Positions 7,110-15,233 of a DNA stretch of 64,000 nt are shown piece after piece. Numbering within the stretch: the first letter of the stretch is position 1; each line of letters opens with the position of its first letter. The stretch covers positions 1 to 64,000 of the forward strand of contig NZ_JAESDH010000022.1 of assembly GCF_019249295.1 (NCBI RefSeq), written 5' to 3'. This stretch comes from Alteromonas antoniana. Lineage in GTDB: Bacteria > Pseudomonadota > Gammaproteobacteria > Enterobacterales > Alteromonadaceae. A program made the position numbers and the translations under genes. The notes under the pieces are model-generated. The model was not told where the DNA came from and searched no databases. It saw only the letters and a program-made list of their open reading frames with translations.

Positions 7110-7129
7110 CGATCCGGCCCCGGGCACCA
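7110..7129 (+). repeat. 3' tRNA fragment, candidate attachment site
   Basis: The bases CCGGCCCCGGGCACCA (7114-7129) are the 3' half of a T-stem (CCGGC), a 7-base acceptor strand (CCCGGGC), a discriminator A and an encoded CCA. CGAT just before is the end of a T-loop. Upstream bases do not continue the tRNA. This is what remains at the far side of an element that integrated into a tRNA gene; a tRNA-Leu with a GCCCGGG 5' end is the likeliest source. The intact gene would be left of the window in the same orientation. Confidence 0.7.
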
Positions 7130-7270
7130 TTTCTTATTTCCTATAAAAATAATCACTTACATAGACTTAGATAATTTCTTAGCCAGATGTGACCATAGGT
7201 GCATGGGTGGCTTGAACCTGTTCTATGTTGATTAAGCCGGTCACCGAAACTATTTGCCACAGATAAGGCT

Positions 7271-7311
7271 ACGTTGAAATCAACGTTGAGGTGGCTGTAT
7301 TAAGCCACCTC
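7271..7311 (-). terminator. Double hairpin after dabA
   Basis: GAGGTGGCT (7288-7296) and AGCCACCTC (7303-7311) form a perfect 9-bp stem; next to it ACGTTGA-AA-TCAACGT (7271-7286) forms a second. There is no clear T-run, so this may end or protect the dabBA transcript rather than being a classic terminator. Confidence 0.4.
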
Positions 7312-7330
7312 CGGTTTAGCCTATCTATCA

Positions 7331-9739
7331 CTACACGCTGATGCCGCCCCACTGATACCACGAACCTTTGTAAAGCCGTTCGATATTGTGCTGGCGTTCC
7401 CAGGTAAACAGATAAATCCATTCGTTGTCGATGAGGTCCTTCACGATCGGGTTTTCCTCCACTACACGCTGAATGTTATTTTTCGGTGCAACGATATAGA
7501 CACTTAATCGCTGAGGGGTATGAGTCCACTCCTGACCGTTGTGGACGGATTGTCTGGACAAACCGATCCGCAAATCACCGCTGTTGCCCTCAAAAACCCC
7601 AATATTGTTATACAGTGCGTTGTGCAGCACCTTGTTCCCACTGCCGAGCTTTTCGTTGTCTGTGACCGATGCGTTGTATTGCATGTTTATCCAGTGAGTC
7701 ACTATCATAGGTGCAGTCATCAGCAACGTTAGCAAAGCGTTTTCTTTATCTTGCTGCCAGCGGTACTCGTGCAGGAACACTGTACCTTCAAGGCATAATC
7801 CTCGTGTGCGCTCGCGAGGGCCAATAATAAAGGCGTCATTGCCGGCAAGTCCCCACTCAGGCTGCACTTCAGACCAATCGCGGGACTTGCGAGTAAACCA
7901 TGTGCTTGCGTCGTTATCAGACATAAAAGGCGATGCATCGGTAAACTGCCTGAGTCGTTCACGTTGTGCCAGTTGCTGTGCTTCTTTCAGGTTTACGTTG
8001 AGAGACGCCGGCATGAGCGCTGTAAAACAGGAAATTGCATCGGTCGTGGTGTTATGCAGTGCCGCGATAAAGCGGGTGTTCGCCGGTATAGTAAATCCTC
8101 TGTCTTTCAGCGCTGCTCGGATTTTCAGGTTATTAAGCAGATCTGCCAGAATGCGCACGTTTACTTCGCCGGATTGACCGCCGCATGCTCCACAATGCAG
8201 TGCTGTAGCATGAAGATTATTGGTGGTTTCACTGGTGTGCGCAACCAGCACAACGGTGGGAGCGAACTTCTTCACGGCCAGCAGAGACAATGCTGATGCG
8301 GCGATATCCACACGCTCTTTATCGCTTATGGGGGAACCGTCCCGGCTAAGCACCCATTGGTCGGCCTTGGCAGCGTCATCGACAGGGTCAGACGCCGATG
8401 TTACGCGCAAAATTCTGTTCACTATTTGCGTGAGATAACTAACCCCGGCGGTTTCGACCAATCCCAATGCACCTATCGGTGACTTGCCCCACTCCTGGAA
8501 GGTGGAGGAAAACGCGCAGGAATCATAGTGATCCCGCTTGTCGGAAACAGGTGTTGCCGATACAGAAGCTGATAGTAAACCTGGCAATTGTGGCCGGCTT
8601 ATAGTCGTATCTTTCGGTGTTACCGTTACAGGAACGCCAAAAAAGCCCGCGACCCCTAATGTCTGGATCTTCGGATTAACGGTTTCGAGATGATGGCGAA
8701 TGCGCTCGGAGCGCACATCGATACAAAAAGCCATTTGCACATCCGGCTCAGGCTGAGGAGAAGATGTATGTCTGGTAAGCAGGTTTTGTAGCTTTTTCTG
8801 CTGCGCATATTCATACGCGCTCAGCGCAAACCACCGGTTTTTCTGAACTGAAGTCGCAGCATGAAGCCGCGTCGAGATAGTGGTTCTTTCAAAATGCCAC
8901 CTGGCCCGGAGTTGATTCGCTGCAGACGGACGATTATCAAAATACAGGTTCCACAACAGGTGTTCCCAGGCAACCAAAATAGCGAGCAAGCCCTGTAACT
9001 CACCGGTGTCATTGTGCCAGTTTCTGTAAGCAATATAAGAACTCCAGCCGTTCACTTTTAACAACAGTGCATAAAGGTAGCTTTCTGCCTGATAACCTGA
9101 GTCTGTCATGGTATTAAAGACCCAGCTAAACGCTTCATCTTTACTGTTAAACAGTTTTTCCTTACTGGCTTTAAAATTCAGCTCACTGCGTAGAATACTG
9201 ACACCACTGTCGGCAAGCATGGCGTCTCGCCAGCAGGAAAAAAGATGATCTGCAGGTGTTGTGTCTTCAGGGATGTCAGGCGTTACCTGATAGTAGCTTG
9301 CCAGAAACTGGCTGACCTGATAAACCAGAATATCATGCCAGGGTGAGCCGCTATCCGGGTTATCTTTATCTATCAGCGCCGCGATAGTGTTGAACGGTTC
9401 CGGTAACGCGTCGCCGTCACGCAAGGAAGAGAGCACCTCTGAGGCCGAAACGTTACATTCACTGTTTTTAAGTACGGCGTCCACGTCCTCCTGATTAAAG
9501 CGTCCGCTGTCAAAAAGAGCTGTCAGCATACTTGCCTCAGGCAACGCGTGGATCCCGCCAAGCATCCAGGCTTCAGCGGCAACGTCCTGATAGGGACGGT
9601 TAACCGATTTCCAAAACGGGTTCACGGCAATCAGTTTATCCAGCGGCCAGTGAGGGGCGACTTTCTGACATACATTCGTCACCGCCTGTGACTGTCTTGC
9701 CTGATTAAAGGACTTTACGGTATTAAGTGCTTCAGACAT
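7331..9739 (-). CDS. dabA: DabA inorganic carbon transporter subunit (DUF2309/UPF0753)
   Basis: An 802-residue protein of the family formerly DUF2309. It carries CIDVRSER (Cys339, Asp341) and the pair His501 and Cys516 (VAH, HCGACGG), matching the four zinc ligands of Halothiobacillus DabA, a beta-carbonic-anhydrase-like site. DabA with DabB forms a membrane complex that hydrates CO2 to bicarbonate in one direction, powered by the ion gradient. Length is usual for the family. The start ATG is one base after the dabB stop, with AGGAG inside the dabB end, so the two are translationally coupled. In a heterotroph it would supply bicarbonate for carboxylases at low CO2. Confident call. Confidence 0.93.
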   Translation of the reverse strand: MSEALNTVKSFNQARQSQAVTNVCQKVAPHWPLDKLIAVNPFWKSVNRPYQDVAAEAWMLGGIHALPEASMLTALFDSGRFNQEDVDAVLKNSECNVSASEVLSSLRDGDALPEPFNTIAALIDKDNPDSGSPWHDILVYQVSQFLASYYQVTPDIPEDTTPADHLFSCWRDAMLADSGVSILRSELNFKASKEKLFNSKDEAFSWVFNTMTDSGYQAESYLYALLLKVNGWSSYIAYRNWHNDTGELQGLLAILVAWEHLLWNLYFDNRPSAANQLRARWHFERTTISTRLHAATSVQKNRWFALSAYEYAQQKKLQNLLTRHTSSPQPEPDVQMAFCIDVRSERIRHHLETVNPKIQTLGVAGFFGVPVTVTPKDTTISRPQLPGLLSASVSATPVSDKRDHYDSCAFSSTFQEWGKSPIGALGLVETAGVSYLTQIVNRILRVTSASDPVDDAAKADQWVLSRDGSPISDKERVDIAASALSLLAVKKFAPTVVLVAHTSETTNNLHATALHCGACGGQSGEVNVRILADLLNNLKIRAALKDRGFTIPANTRFIAALHNTTTDAISCFTALMPASLNVNLKEAQQLAQRERLRQFTDASPFMSDNDASTWFTRKSRDWSEVQPEWGLAGNDAFIIGPRERTRGLCLEGTVFLHEYRWQQDKENALLTLLMTAPMIVTHWINMQYNASVTDNEKLGSGNKVLHNALYNNIGVFEGNSGDLRIGLSRQSVHNGQEWTHTPQRLSVYIVAPKNNIQRVVEENPIVKDLIDNEWIYLFTWERQHNIERLYKGSWYQWGGISV

Positions 9740-9740
9740 G

Positions 9741-11318
9741 TTATCTCCTGATAGACGTTGTGGCGTTATTGGGGGTTGTTTGCTTGCCGGGTTTTAAACC
9801 GCTTGAAGCCGGCCAGATTGTGAGCGTCGCCCGGGTAAACCATTCGTCCAGAAATAAGCCTCCGAACAATTGTGCTTTGATTGCTTCGGCCCATTTGCCT
9901 GTTGGTGAGCGTTCCAGCCACAAGTGGAGGACAAACATGAAAGAGAGAAGACCTATAACCCAGATATCCATAGCAGATCCCGCAGTTACCTGATTCATGT
10001 TGGGCTGAAGCATTGTGAAAAGTGACTTCATCAGCCCGTAGCAAAGCGCCAGGCCAAATGCAGTCAGGATCCACACATAAAAATGAGATTGATCAGAAGG
10101 TGCGAAGCGAACCGCAAGAAGTGTTGATAGCGACAAAAACAGGACAAGCCAGGGTGTAACCGGCTCGTTTTCAGCGAAAAAATAAACCGTCGAGAGGGTA
10201 ATCACTAGTGATACCAGCGTTGCATTTAACCAGTCCGCCAGGCTTGAAGGCTGCTTGTTGGCGAATTCGGTGGTTACTGAACGTTGAACAGTCTGTCCTG
10301 CGCTTAAAAAGCAGTAAGACTTATATAGCGAGTGCGCGACCATGTGTAACAAGGCAAAGCTATACAAACCTAACGCACACTGTATCAGCATCAGGCTCAT
10401 TTGCGCCGACGTCGACCAGGCCAGCTTCACTTTCACTGTCACGCGGGTTGTCATCACTAATGATGCGAACACCAGACTCAAGCCCGCGAATACCAGTATC
10501 ATCCAGTTAGCGGCGGCATACAGACTCATAAGTGGCGCGAACAGTATCAGCAGGTATCCGCCAAGATTAATAATACCAGCATGGAGAAGCGCACTGACTG
10601 GTGTCGGCACTTCTACAACCTGGATTAGCCAGCCGTGAAAAGGCAGTTGTGCACATTTCAATAACGCAGCGGATGCAATACAAATGGCTGACATCAGCAT
10701 GAGTGGGGAAGTAGAATCCGCTGACTCGGCTAGGGTGGTATTAATTTCGCCAATGTAAGCTGAGCCGGTATTTACATATAGCGCGATAAAAGCAACTGCC
10801 AGTAAAAGCTCAGAGCTTCGCGCCATAAGGAATTTTTTTCGTGCTGCAAGCAGTGCCCGTGAGCGCTCCGGGTAAAGCACCAGCAGCCGGTGCAGACACA
10901 GACTAATTGCAACCCAGCCAGCGAAAAAGATTAACAGGTGATTCGCCACAACGGTGATAAGCACCGCTGCCAGCAAGTTGTGAAGCCATCTGACAAATGT
11001 TGGATAACAGGCTTCCGCCATCATATAGCGCTGGGAAAAGCGGCTAATTACAGCGCCCAGAATAACAACTAACGTTAATACCACTGCACTCACCGGGGTT
11101 ATGCGTACCAAAGCGGTGTAAGTATGTTGACCAGATGAATATAAAATACCCAACACAATAAGTGAGACTGCGCAAAGACTTATCATGAACACGGGTACGG
11201 TTTTCACCACCTTATCGCGGAAGCGGCTAAATGGCGCATAGCCTGAGATAAGGGCTGATACAATCAGGTATAGTGGCAAACTCGCAATTACGAGAGTAAC
11301 TATCAATTCGAACATCAC
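9741..11318 (-). CDS. dabB: DabB membrane subunit (NuoL-like)
   Basis: A 525-residue multi-spanning membrane protein of the complex I NuoL/MrpA proton-channel family, with the typical LKCAQLPFHGWLIQVVEVPTPVSALLHAG segment around residues 215-245, where the lysine and histidine of the proton path lie. Paired with dabA it is DabB, the cation-conducting partner that powers CO2 hydration, rather than a subunit of complex I or an Mrp antiporter, which would come with other nuo or mrp genes. It is the first gene of the dabBA operon. Upstream is a 159-base gap carrying a palindrome suited to the LysR-type regulator beyond it. Confidence 0.9.
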   Translation of the reverse strand: MMFELIVTLVIASLPLYLIVSALISGYAPFSRFRDKVVKTVPVFMISLCAVSLIVLGILYSSGQHTYTALVRITPVSAVVLTLVVILGAVISRFSQRYMMAEACYPTFVRWLHNLLAAVLITVVANHLLIFFAGWVAISLCLHRLLVLYPERSRALLAARKKFLMARSSELLLAVAFIALYVNTGSAYIGEINTTLAESADSTSPLMLMSAICIASAALLKCAQLPFHGWLIQVVEVPTPVSALLHAGIINLGGYLLILFAPLMSLYAAANWMILVFAGLSLVFASLVMTTRVTVKVKLAWSTSAQMSLMLIQCALGLYSFALLHMVAHSLYKSYCFLSAGQTVQRSVTTEFANKQPSSLADWLNATLVSLVITLSTVYFFAENEPVTPWLVLFLSLSTLLAVRFAPSDQSHFYVWILTAFGLALCYGLMKSLFTMLQPNMNQVTAGSAMDIWVIGLLSFMFVLHLWLERSPTGKWAEAIKAQLFGGLFLDEWFTRATLTIWPASSGLKPGKQTTPNNATTSIRR

Positions 11319-11382
11319 AGCTCCCTGGAAATGATTTGGGAGAAGTCTGAATGCTTTTTAAGGTTAATAAAAATAGATTAAA

Positions 11383-11398
11383 TTAACTTGATAGTTAA
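11383..11398. promoter_or_regulatory. Candidate LysR-type operator upstream of dabBA
   Basis: TTAACT, TGAT, AGTTAA is a perfect 6-bp dyad containing the T-N11-A pattern of LysR sites, in an AT-rich stretch 65 bases before the dabB start and just downstream of a LysR-family gene. Binding is inferred. Confidence 0.45.
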
Positions 11399-11477
11399 AT
11401 TAAATGTAACGTAAATCGGCGCGCAGCAGGTCTGTTGTCAGCCAGTCAATGATAAATGATCGCCGCCTAGCCGGAGG

Positions 11478-12377
11478 TCAGGAGAGCGACGTAGTATTAA
11501 CTTTTGCTTCTTGAAACAACGCGTTTACGTAATCCGGAACGCCTTTTTTGGCTGAATATACGGCAAAAAAATGTTCATAAATATTATCCAGCTCAGCATG
11601 CACATACAGTACGTTTTGCGCTATCTCGTCTTTGACTACCACCGAGGGCATGACGGTGTAGCAGCCAGTATCTCTGGCTAACAGCCTGAGCATCGCCATA
11701 TCATCGGTTTCTGCTTTGATCGTAGGTACGTGGCCGTGTTGTGCACAAATAACACTAAATGCAGAACGGATTTCACTGCTTGTCGCCGGCAGTACCCAGG
11801 ATACATCCTTATAGCCTGTCGGAAATACCCGGTCTTTACGTGGGCGATGCGGGCCTATGATATTTATGGGCTGTTTAGATATCAGTTCACTGGTAACGGG
11901 CGCGGTATCGCTAAAGGTATCTGCACTGTGATTCGACAGAATGAAATCTAGCTTGTGTCTTTTCAATCCGTCCAGCAATGTATCGATAGAGCCTGATTGC
12001 AAACTGAATGATATCGATTTATCAGCAATAAGTGGGGATATAAAGTTATCTATGAAGTTACGTGAGAGATTCGTCAAAATACCAATTGAAATATGCTTAT
12101 GATCGGCGTTGAAACCACTTCGCAACTGCTGTTCTAATTCTTCACCTTTTGAAAAGATATCTTCGGCATAGCGCAGCACGTTCTCACCGGCAGGGGTTAG
12201 TTGCAGCTTCCGGCCCTGCTTCGTAAATAACTGAAGGCCAATATTTTCCTGAAACTGCTTCAGTTGTGCTGAAATAGCAGATTGTGACAGGTGAATTTCT
12301 TTCGCTACCGTTGACAGATTTTCGGCCTTTGCTACACGCCAGAAGTAATAAAAATGATGATAGTTTAAACGGGCCAT
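11478..12377 (-). CDS. LysR-family regulator, NhaR-like
   Basis: A 299-residue regulator. The N-terminus (LNYHHFYYFWRVAKAENLSTVAKEIHLSQSAISAQLKQF) is a LysR helix-turn-helix and the LNYxHxYYFW opening is the NhaR subgroup. The remainder (from about residue 95) is the usual effector-binding domain. NhaR responds to Na+ in E. coli; related regulators sit beside dab genes in other bacteria, so the likely target is dabBA, which lies 159 bases downstream on the same strand. The intergenic region to the divergent DUF6671 gene (12378-12502) is AT-rich and may hold a shared control region. Ligand unknown. Confidence 0.85.
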   Translation of the reverse strand: MARLNYHHFYYFWRVAKAENLSTVAKEIHLSQSAISAQLKQFQENIGLQLFTKQGRKLQLTPAGENVLRYAEDIFSKGEELEQQLRSGFNADHKHISIGILTNLSRNFIDNFISPLIADKSISFSLQSGSIDTLLDGLKRHKLDFILSNHSADTFSDTAPVTSELISKQPINIIGPHRPRKDRVFPTGYKDVSWVLPATSSEIRSAFSVICAQHGHVPTIKAETDDMAMLRLLARDTGCYTVMPSVVVKDEIAQNVLYVHAELDNIYEHFFAVYSAKKGVPDYVNALFQEAKVNTTSLS

Positions 12378-12502
12378 GAGTTGCCTGAATACGTGAACGT
12401 TTCATTTAATTTAAGTGTTAATTATAAAAAATCAATTTTTTTTATGGTTTTCTGATTTGCATACTGTCATCACATTTCCGCAGCACAAAGGCTCTGGCAA
12501 AG

Positions 12503-13288
12503 ATGCAAGCCGTAATTACTACCCGTCACAACAAAGCAGAGTACCTTAGTTCCGTATTAAAGAAGGCAGGTTTAACGTTGCAGGCCTATGAAGGGTTTGA
12601 TACAGATACACTGGGAAGTTTTTGTAAAACGGTAGAGCGCCGTGACAGCCCGGAAGCCTGTGCGCTGATAAAGGCCAAAATTGCCTGTGAGGCGACTGGT
12701 TCAGCATTTGGCATTGGCAGTGAAGGAAGTTTTGGTGGTGGGCCATACTCCAGTTTTTTCAATTGGAATCAGGAAGTATTGTGTTTTTACGACACCCAAA
12801 CAGAACAAGCTATTTATGCTTACGCAGAAGGGCCGGTAGGGTTAGAAAGTATTCCCTTCACAAACCGTAAAGTGCTTACAGAATGGGTGAATCGCTTTCC
12901 AGGCCAGCGCTGGATGCTGCTAAAGCAAGAAAACGTTACAAAAGGCCTTACCCACAACTCGCTGTTAAAGATGGCAAAAAGCAGCATCATTAAAGAGGGG
13001 GATATGATCTCGCCGGATCTCAGAGCGATGTATAGCCCAACCCGTCAGATCCTGCTGGCGGAAGTCGCCAAGGATCTTCAGTATCGTCTGCAATCACATT
13101 GTCCTGAGTGTCACGCCAGAGACTTTGTTGTCAAAAAGCACGAATCCGGCTTACCTTGCGGATTATGTCGAACTGCAACCTCAAAGGTGCGCGCTCATAT
13201 TAGTCATTGCACTATGTGCGGTTACCAACAAGCCGAGCGGTTAGATGATGTCGCCGATCCTTACTACTGCAGTGTCTGTAATCCCTGA
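12503..13288 (+). CDS. DUF6671-family protein with C-terminal zinc ribbons
   Basis: A 261-residue protein matching the family I know as DUF6671, of unknown biochemical role. The N-terminal two thirds have conserved glycine-rich GSEGSFGGGPYS around residues 72-83. The C-terminus has four cysteine pairs (CPEC, CGLC, CTMC, CSVC) arranged as two zinc ribbons. It starts 125 bases from the divergent LysR gene and so is probably under the same control as dabBA. A role linked to CO2/bicarbonate or zinc handling is a guess from context: DabA is a zinc protein. No signal peptide or membrane segment. Confidence 0.75.
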   Translation: MQAVITTRHNKAEYLSSVLKKAGLTLQAYEGFDTDTLGSFCKTVERRDSPEACALIKAKIACEATGSAFGIGSEGSFGGGPYSSFFNWNQEVLCFYDTQTEQAIYAYAEGPVGLESIPFTNRKVLTEWVNRFPGQRWMLLKQENVTKGLTHNSLLKMAKSSIIKEGDMISPDLRAMYSPTRQILLAEVAKDLQYRLQSHCPECHARDFVVKKHESGLPCGLCRTATSKVRAHISHCTMCGYQQAERLDDVADPYYCSVCNP

Positions 13289-13439
13289 GTGTCATAATAT
13301 CAGTTAGTTGTGTATCCGAGGCTTCTCTATCGACGTGCAATATCCTTTACATGGCCAACGATATAATTGCCTAACAGGTTTCTGCTTGCCTTTCATCATC
13401 TAAGGCTTCTGATAGAATCGCGCAAAATTTCAGGCCGGG

Positions 13440-13738
13440 TCATGAACTGTTTTTTCAGGAATTATTGCCGTTTGCGTTGTTATGCTTTACGTCGTTTTTT
13501 ACGCTTATCAATCGGTTGGGCGTGATGCCAATATTTATGATGCTCACGACAGAGTTAACGCCGGCGCAGCGGGTTAAAACGGCGAGAAAAGCATTAGTCG
13601 TATCCTTTATTACTATTTCGTTGTTCGCAATGGGTGGACAACTGCTGTGTTCCTTTTTCCTTATTTCAGTCAATAGTTTTCGTATAGTCGGTGGCATCAT
13701 CTTTTCGCTGATGGGCATGGATATGTTGCAGGCCAGGT
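13440..13738 (+). pseudogene. Truncated, degenerate copy of the marC 5' region
   Basis: Bases 13456-13738 repeat the intact marC at 18088-18378 with about ten differences that I can count by eye, and the preceding 50 bases also resemble the marC upstream region. The ATG is lost (the aligned position reads CTGTTTTTTCAG), leaving only a TTG as possible start, and similarity stops abruptly at TCTCG, after codon 95 or so of 214. Downstream the frame runs into unrelated sequence and stops at 13779. It cannot make a full six-span MarC protein. It marks one edge of a rearrangement. Confidence 0.85.
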
Positions 13739-13824
13739 TGTCTCGGGTTCCGCCTCCATCTTCACTGCGCGAGCAGTAATGCAGGGACCAACCTGACACC
13801 AAATGCCTTTAAGGCATACCCGAT

Positions 13825-13875
13825 GCCCGGATGGTGAAATTGGTAGACACAAGGGATTTAAAATCCCTCGCGGCA
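13825..13875 (+). pseudogene. 5' fragment of tRNA-Leu(TAA)
   Basis: GCCCGGATGGTG then AAATTGGTAGACAC and the anticodon arm AGGGA-TTTAAAA-TCCCT (anticodon TAA at 13859-13861) match tRNA-Leu. The variable arm starts (CTCGCGGCAA) but no T-arm GGTTCGA-type loop and no CCGGGCACCA acceptor follow, so the 3' third is missing. It cannot be a functional tRNA. The exact break is between about 13870 and 13885. Confidence 0.8.
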
Positions 13876-13957
13876 ATAGCTTGCTGGCTGTTTCGCGTGG
13901 CAATGATGTTCCAAGATTGTATAGTAGTGTTCGCAACACCAATTGCTTTATGTATAG

Positions 13958-14596
13958 ATGAAAAATATTTTATTAGAAGAATGGTCGCATACCGGAGAAA
14001 AGGAATATTTCTCCACTATTGTGCCAGATGGCTGTCGGGATATCATTCTCAGACAAGATCCTGAGGGTCGCTCATCAATTTTTATTAGTCCTTTAGCATC
14101 GGGTATCAGTAACGTAAAAATTGCTGTTGGAGATTGGTTTCATGGATTTAGATTGATGCCGGGTACTACAATTGATGAGTCAGCTTTCGGAACATTTATG
14201 GAAAATAACTGTTCTCTGAATAAACTAGATAAAACGTGGTTAGAACAATTTTGTTTTATGAAATCTTCAGTTCATGAGGCTTTGGAAGGACTAAGATCTG
14301 ATTTGGGTAGCGTCGATACTGTTTCGAGACATTTAGGCGTATCTGTTCGAACATTGCAGCGACACATTAAATCAGAAACGGGAATGTCGCCAAAATTCTG
14401 GAGCTCGTTAGTTAGAGCGAGGCGATGCGCGCGTATGTTGGAAGACCATCCCTCGTTAACAGAAGTGGCTGTATTGTCAGGATATTCTGATCAATCACAC
14501 ATGACGAGGGAGTTACAAAGGTGGTTTAACTGTTCACCCTCGTCAATACAAAAAGGTTGTTTGCAGGCAGAAATCAATTTCTCTGGTTATGACTGA
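13958..14596 (+). CDS. AraC-family transcriptional regulator
   Basis: A 212-residue protein with a C-terminal AraC double helix-turn-helix at about residues 112-200 (VSRHLGVSVRTLQRHIKSETGMSPKFW, then LTEVAVLSGYSDQSHMTRELQRWFNCSPS). The N-terminal half (EEWSHTGEKEYFSTIVPDGCRDIIL) resembles the DUF6597 sensor found in many AraC proteins. It follows the broken tRNA-Leu by about 80 bases and converges with a VOC gene, overlapping by 10 bases. Base composition is AT-richer than neighbours, in line with recent acquisition. It may control the VOC gene; the ligand is unknown. Confidence 0.85.
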   Translation: MKNILLEEWSHTGEKEYFSTIVPDGCRDIILRQDPEGRSSIFISPLASGISNVKIAVGDWFHGFRLMPGTTIDESAFGTFMENNCSLNKLDKTWLEQFCFMKSSVHEALEGLRSDLGSVDTVSRHLGVSVRTLQRHIKSETGMSPKFWSSLVRARRCARMLEDHPSLTEVAVLSGYSDQSHMTRELQRWFNCSPSSIQKGCLQAEINFSGYD

Positions 14597-14979
14597 TTAT
14601 TTCTAACCGCTGAACATATCTCTATAAGAAAACCGTTGTGGTCGGCCACATAGGACGTTGTTTGCCCCCATGGTTCTTCACGTATATCCTGAATGAGCCT
14701 GGCGCCAGCATTTAAAGCCTTTTGCAAAGCTTTTTCCACGTTTTCAGTTTCAAATGCGATTTCAAACACCGGCTTTTGCGCGTCAACTAGACCGATATCC
14801 TTACCCAGTTCATTCATGAGGTTGATGGATGAAAAAGACAGCGTGGTGCTACCCGTATCAAGCTCGCCATAATCGCCTCCTTCATGGAGCATGGCGCGTT
14901 TGAGACCAAATGCATTTTCATAGAACTCCAATGTTTTTTCTACATCTTCAACGAAGAGTATAGTGTACTTAAGCTTCAT
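14587..14979 (-). CDS. VOC-family protein (glyoxalase/bleomycin-resistance fold)
   Basis: A 130-residue protein with two beta-alpha-beta-beta-beta modules: KYTILFVEDVEKTLEFYENAFGL at the N-terminus and VEKALQKALNAGARLIQDIREEPWGQTTSYVADHNGFLIEIC at the C-terminus. This is the vicinal oxygen chelate fold. Metal-ligand candidates are the glutamates near the strand ends (final E in FLIEIC). Members include lyases, dioxygenases and antibiotic-binding proteins; the substrate cannot be told. Its 3' end overlaps that of the AraC gene. Confidence 0.82.
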   Translation of the reverse strand: MKLKYTILFVEDVEKTLEFYENAFGLKRAMLHEGGDYGELDTGSTTLSFSSINLMNELGKDIGLVDAQKPVFEIAFETENVEKALQKALNAGARLIQDIREEPWGQTTSYVADHNGFLIEICSAVRNNQS

Positions 14980-15233
14980 ATATTTCTAACCAGTTTTAAT
15001 TACTCTGAGCTGACTATAAATAATGGAATAAGTACTGTCTTGAAAAAATGCGACACGATCAATTCATATTTTTTCTTTTCTGTGGAAATTGCGACTTATT
15101 GCGCTATGTCACCAAATCGTACAGTCCAGTATCAGCCGATGCTCCTGATAAAAGCTTGGTAAAGCTACCCAATGTCTATTGTAAGGACTACCCATTATTT
15201 TTATGACCAAAAAACTAGCCGGTACTTCTTTTG

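Larger units (their letters stand above)
1..7129. mobile_element. Right part of an integrated satellite-like or degenerate prophage element
   Basis: Seen: a run of small phage-type genes (AlpA-like, winged-helix, O-like replication, Arc-like, tape measure, Doc toxin) ending at a 3' tRNA fragment at 7110-7129, after which chromosomal-type genes (dabA) begin. Known: tRNA-integrating elements leave the intact tRNA at one end and a duplicated 3' tRNA end at the other. Inference: the left end, the intact tRNA and the integrase lie before position 1. There are no capsid, terminase, portal or lysis genes, so it is either a phage satellite or a remnant. The right boundary is well supported, the left one is unseen. 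Confidence 0.72.
6894..7330. other. Gene-free boundary region between element and chromosome
   Basis: Contains the tRNA 3' fragment at 7110-7129 and, near the dabA end, two hairpins. No coding sequence is supported. Confidence 0.6.

Noticed and set aside
9741..11318. Reading the NuoL-like gene as a complex I or Mrp antiporter subunit
   Set aside because: It stands alone with dabA, one base apart; no other nuo or mrp gene is near.
13465..13779. 104-residue TTG-started frame read as a gene
   Set aside because: It is the broken marC copy with an unrelated tail; start codon lost and two thirds of the protein missing, so it is listed as a pseudogene.
7110..13875. The 3' tRNA fragment at 7110 and the 5' tRNA-Leu fragment at 13825 as halves of one split gene
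   Set aside because: Order is reversed for a simple insertion, and acceptor strands do not match fully (GCCCGGA versus CCCGGGC), so they are more likely from two different events.
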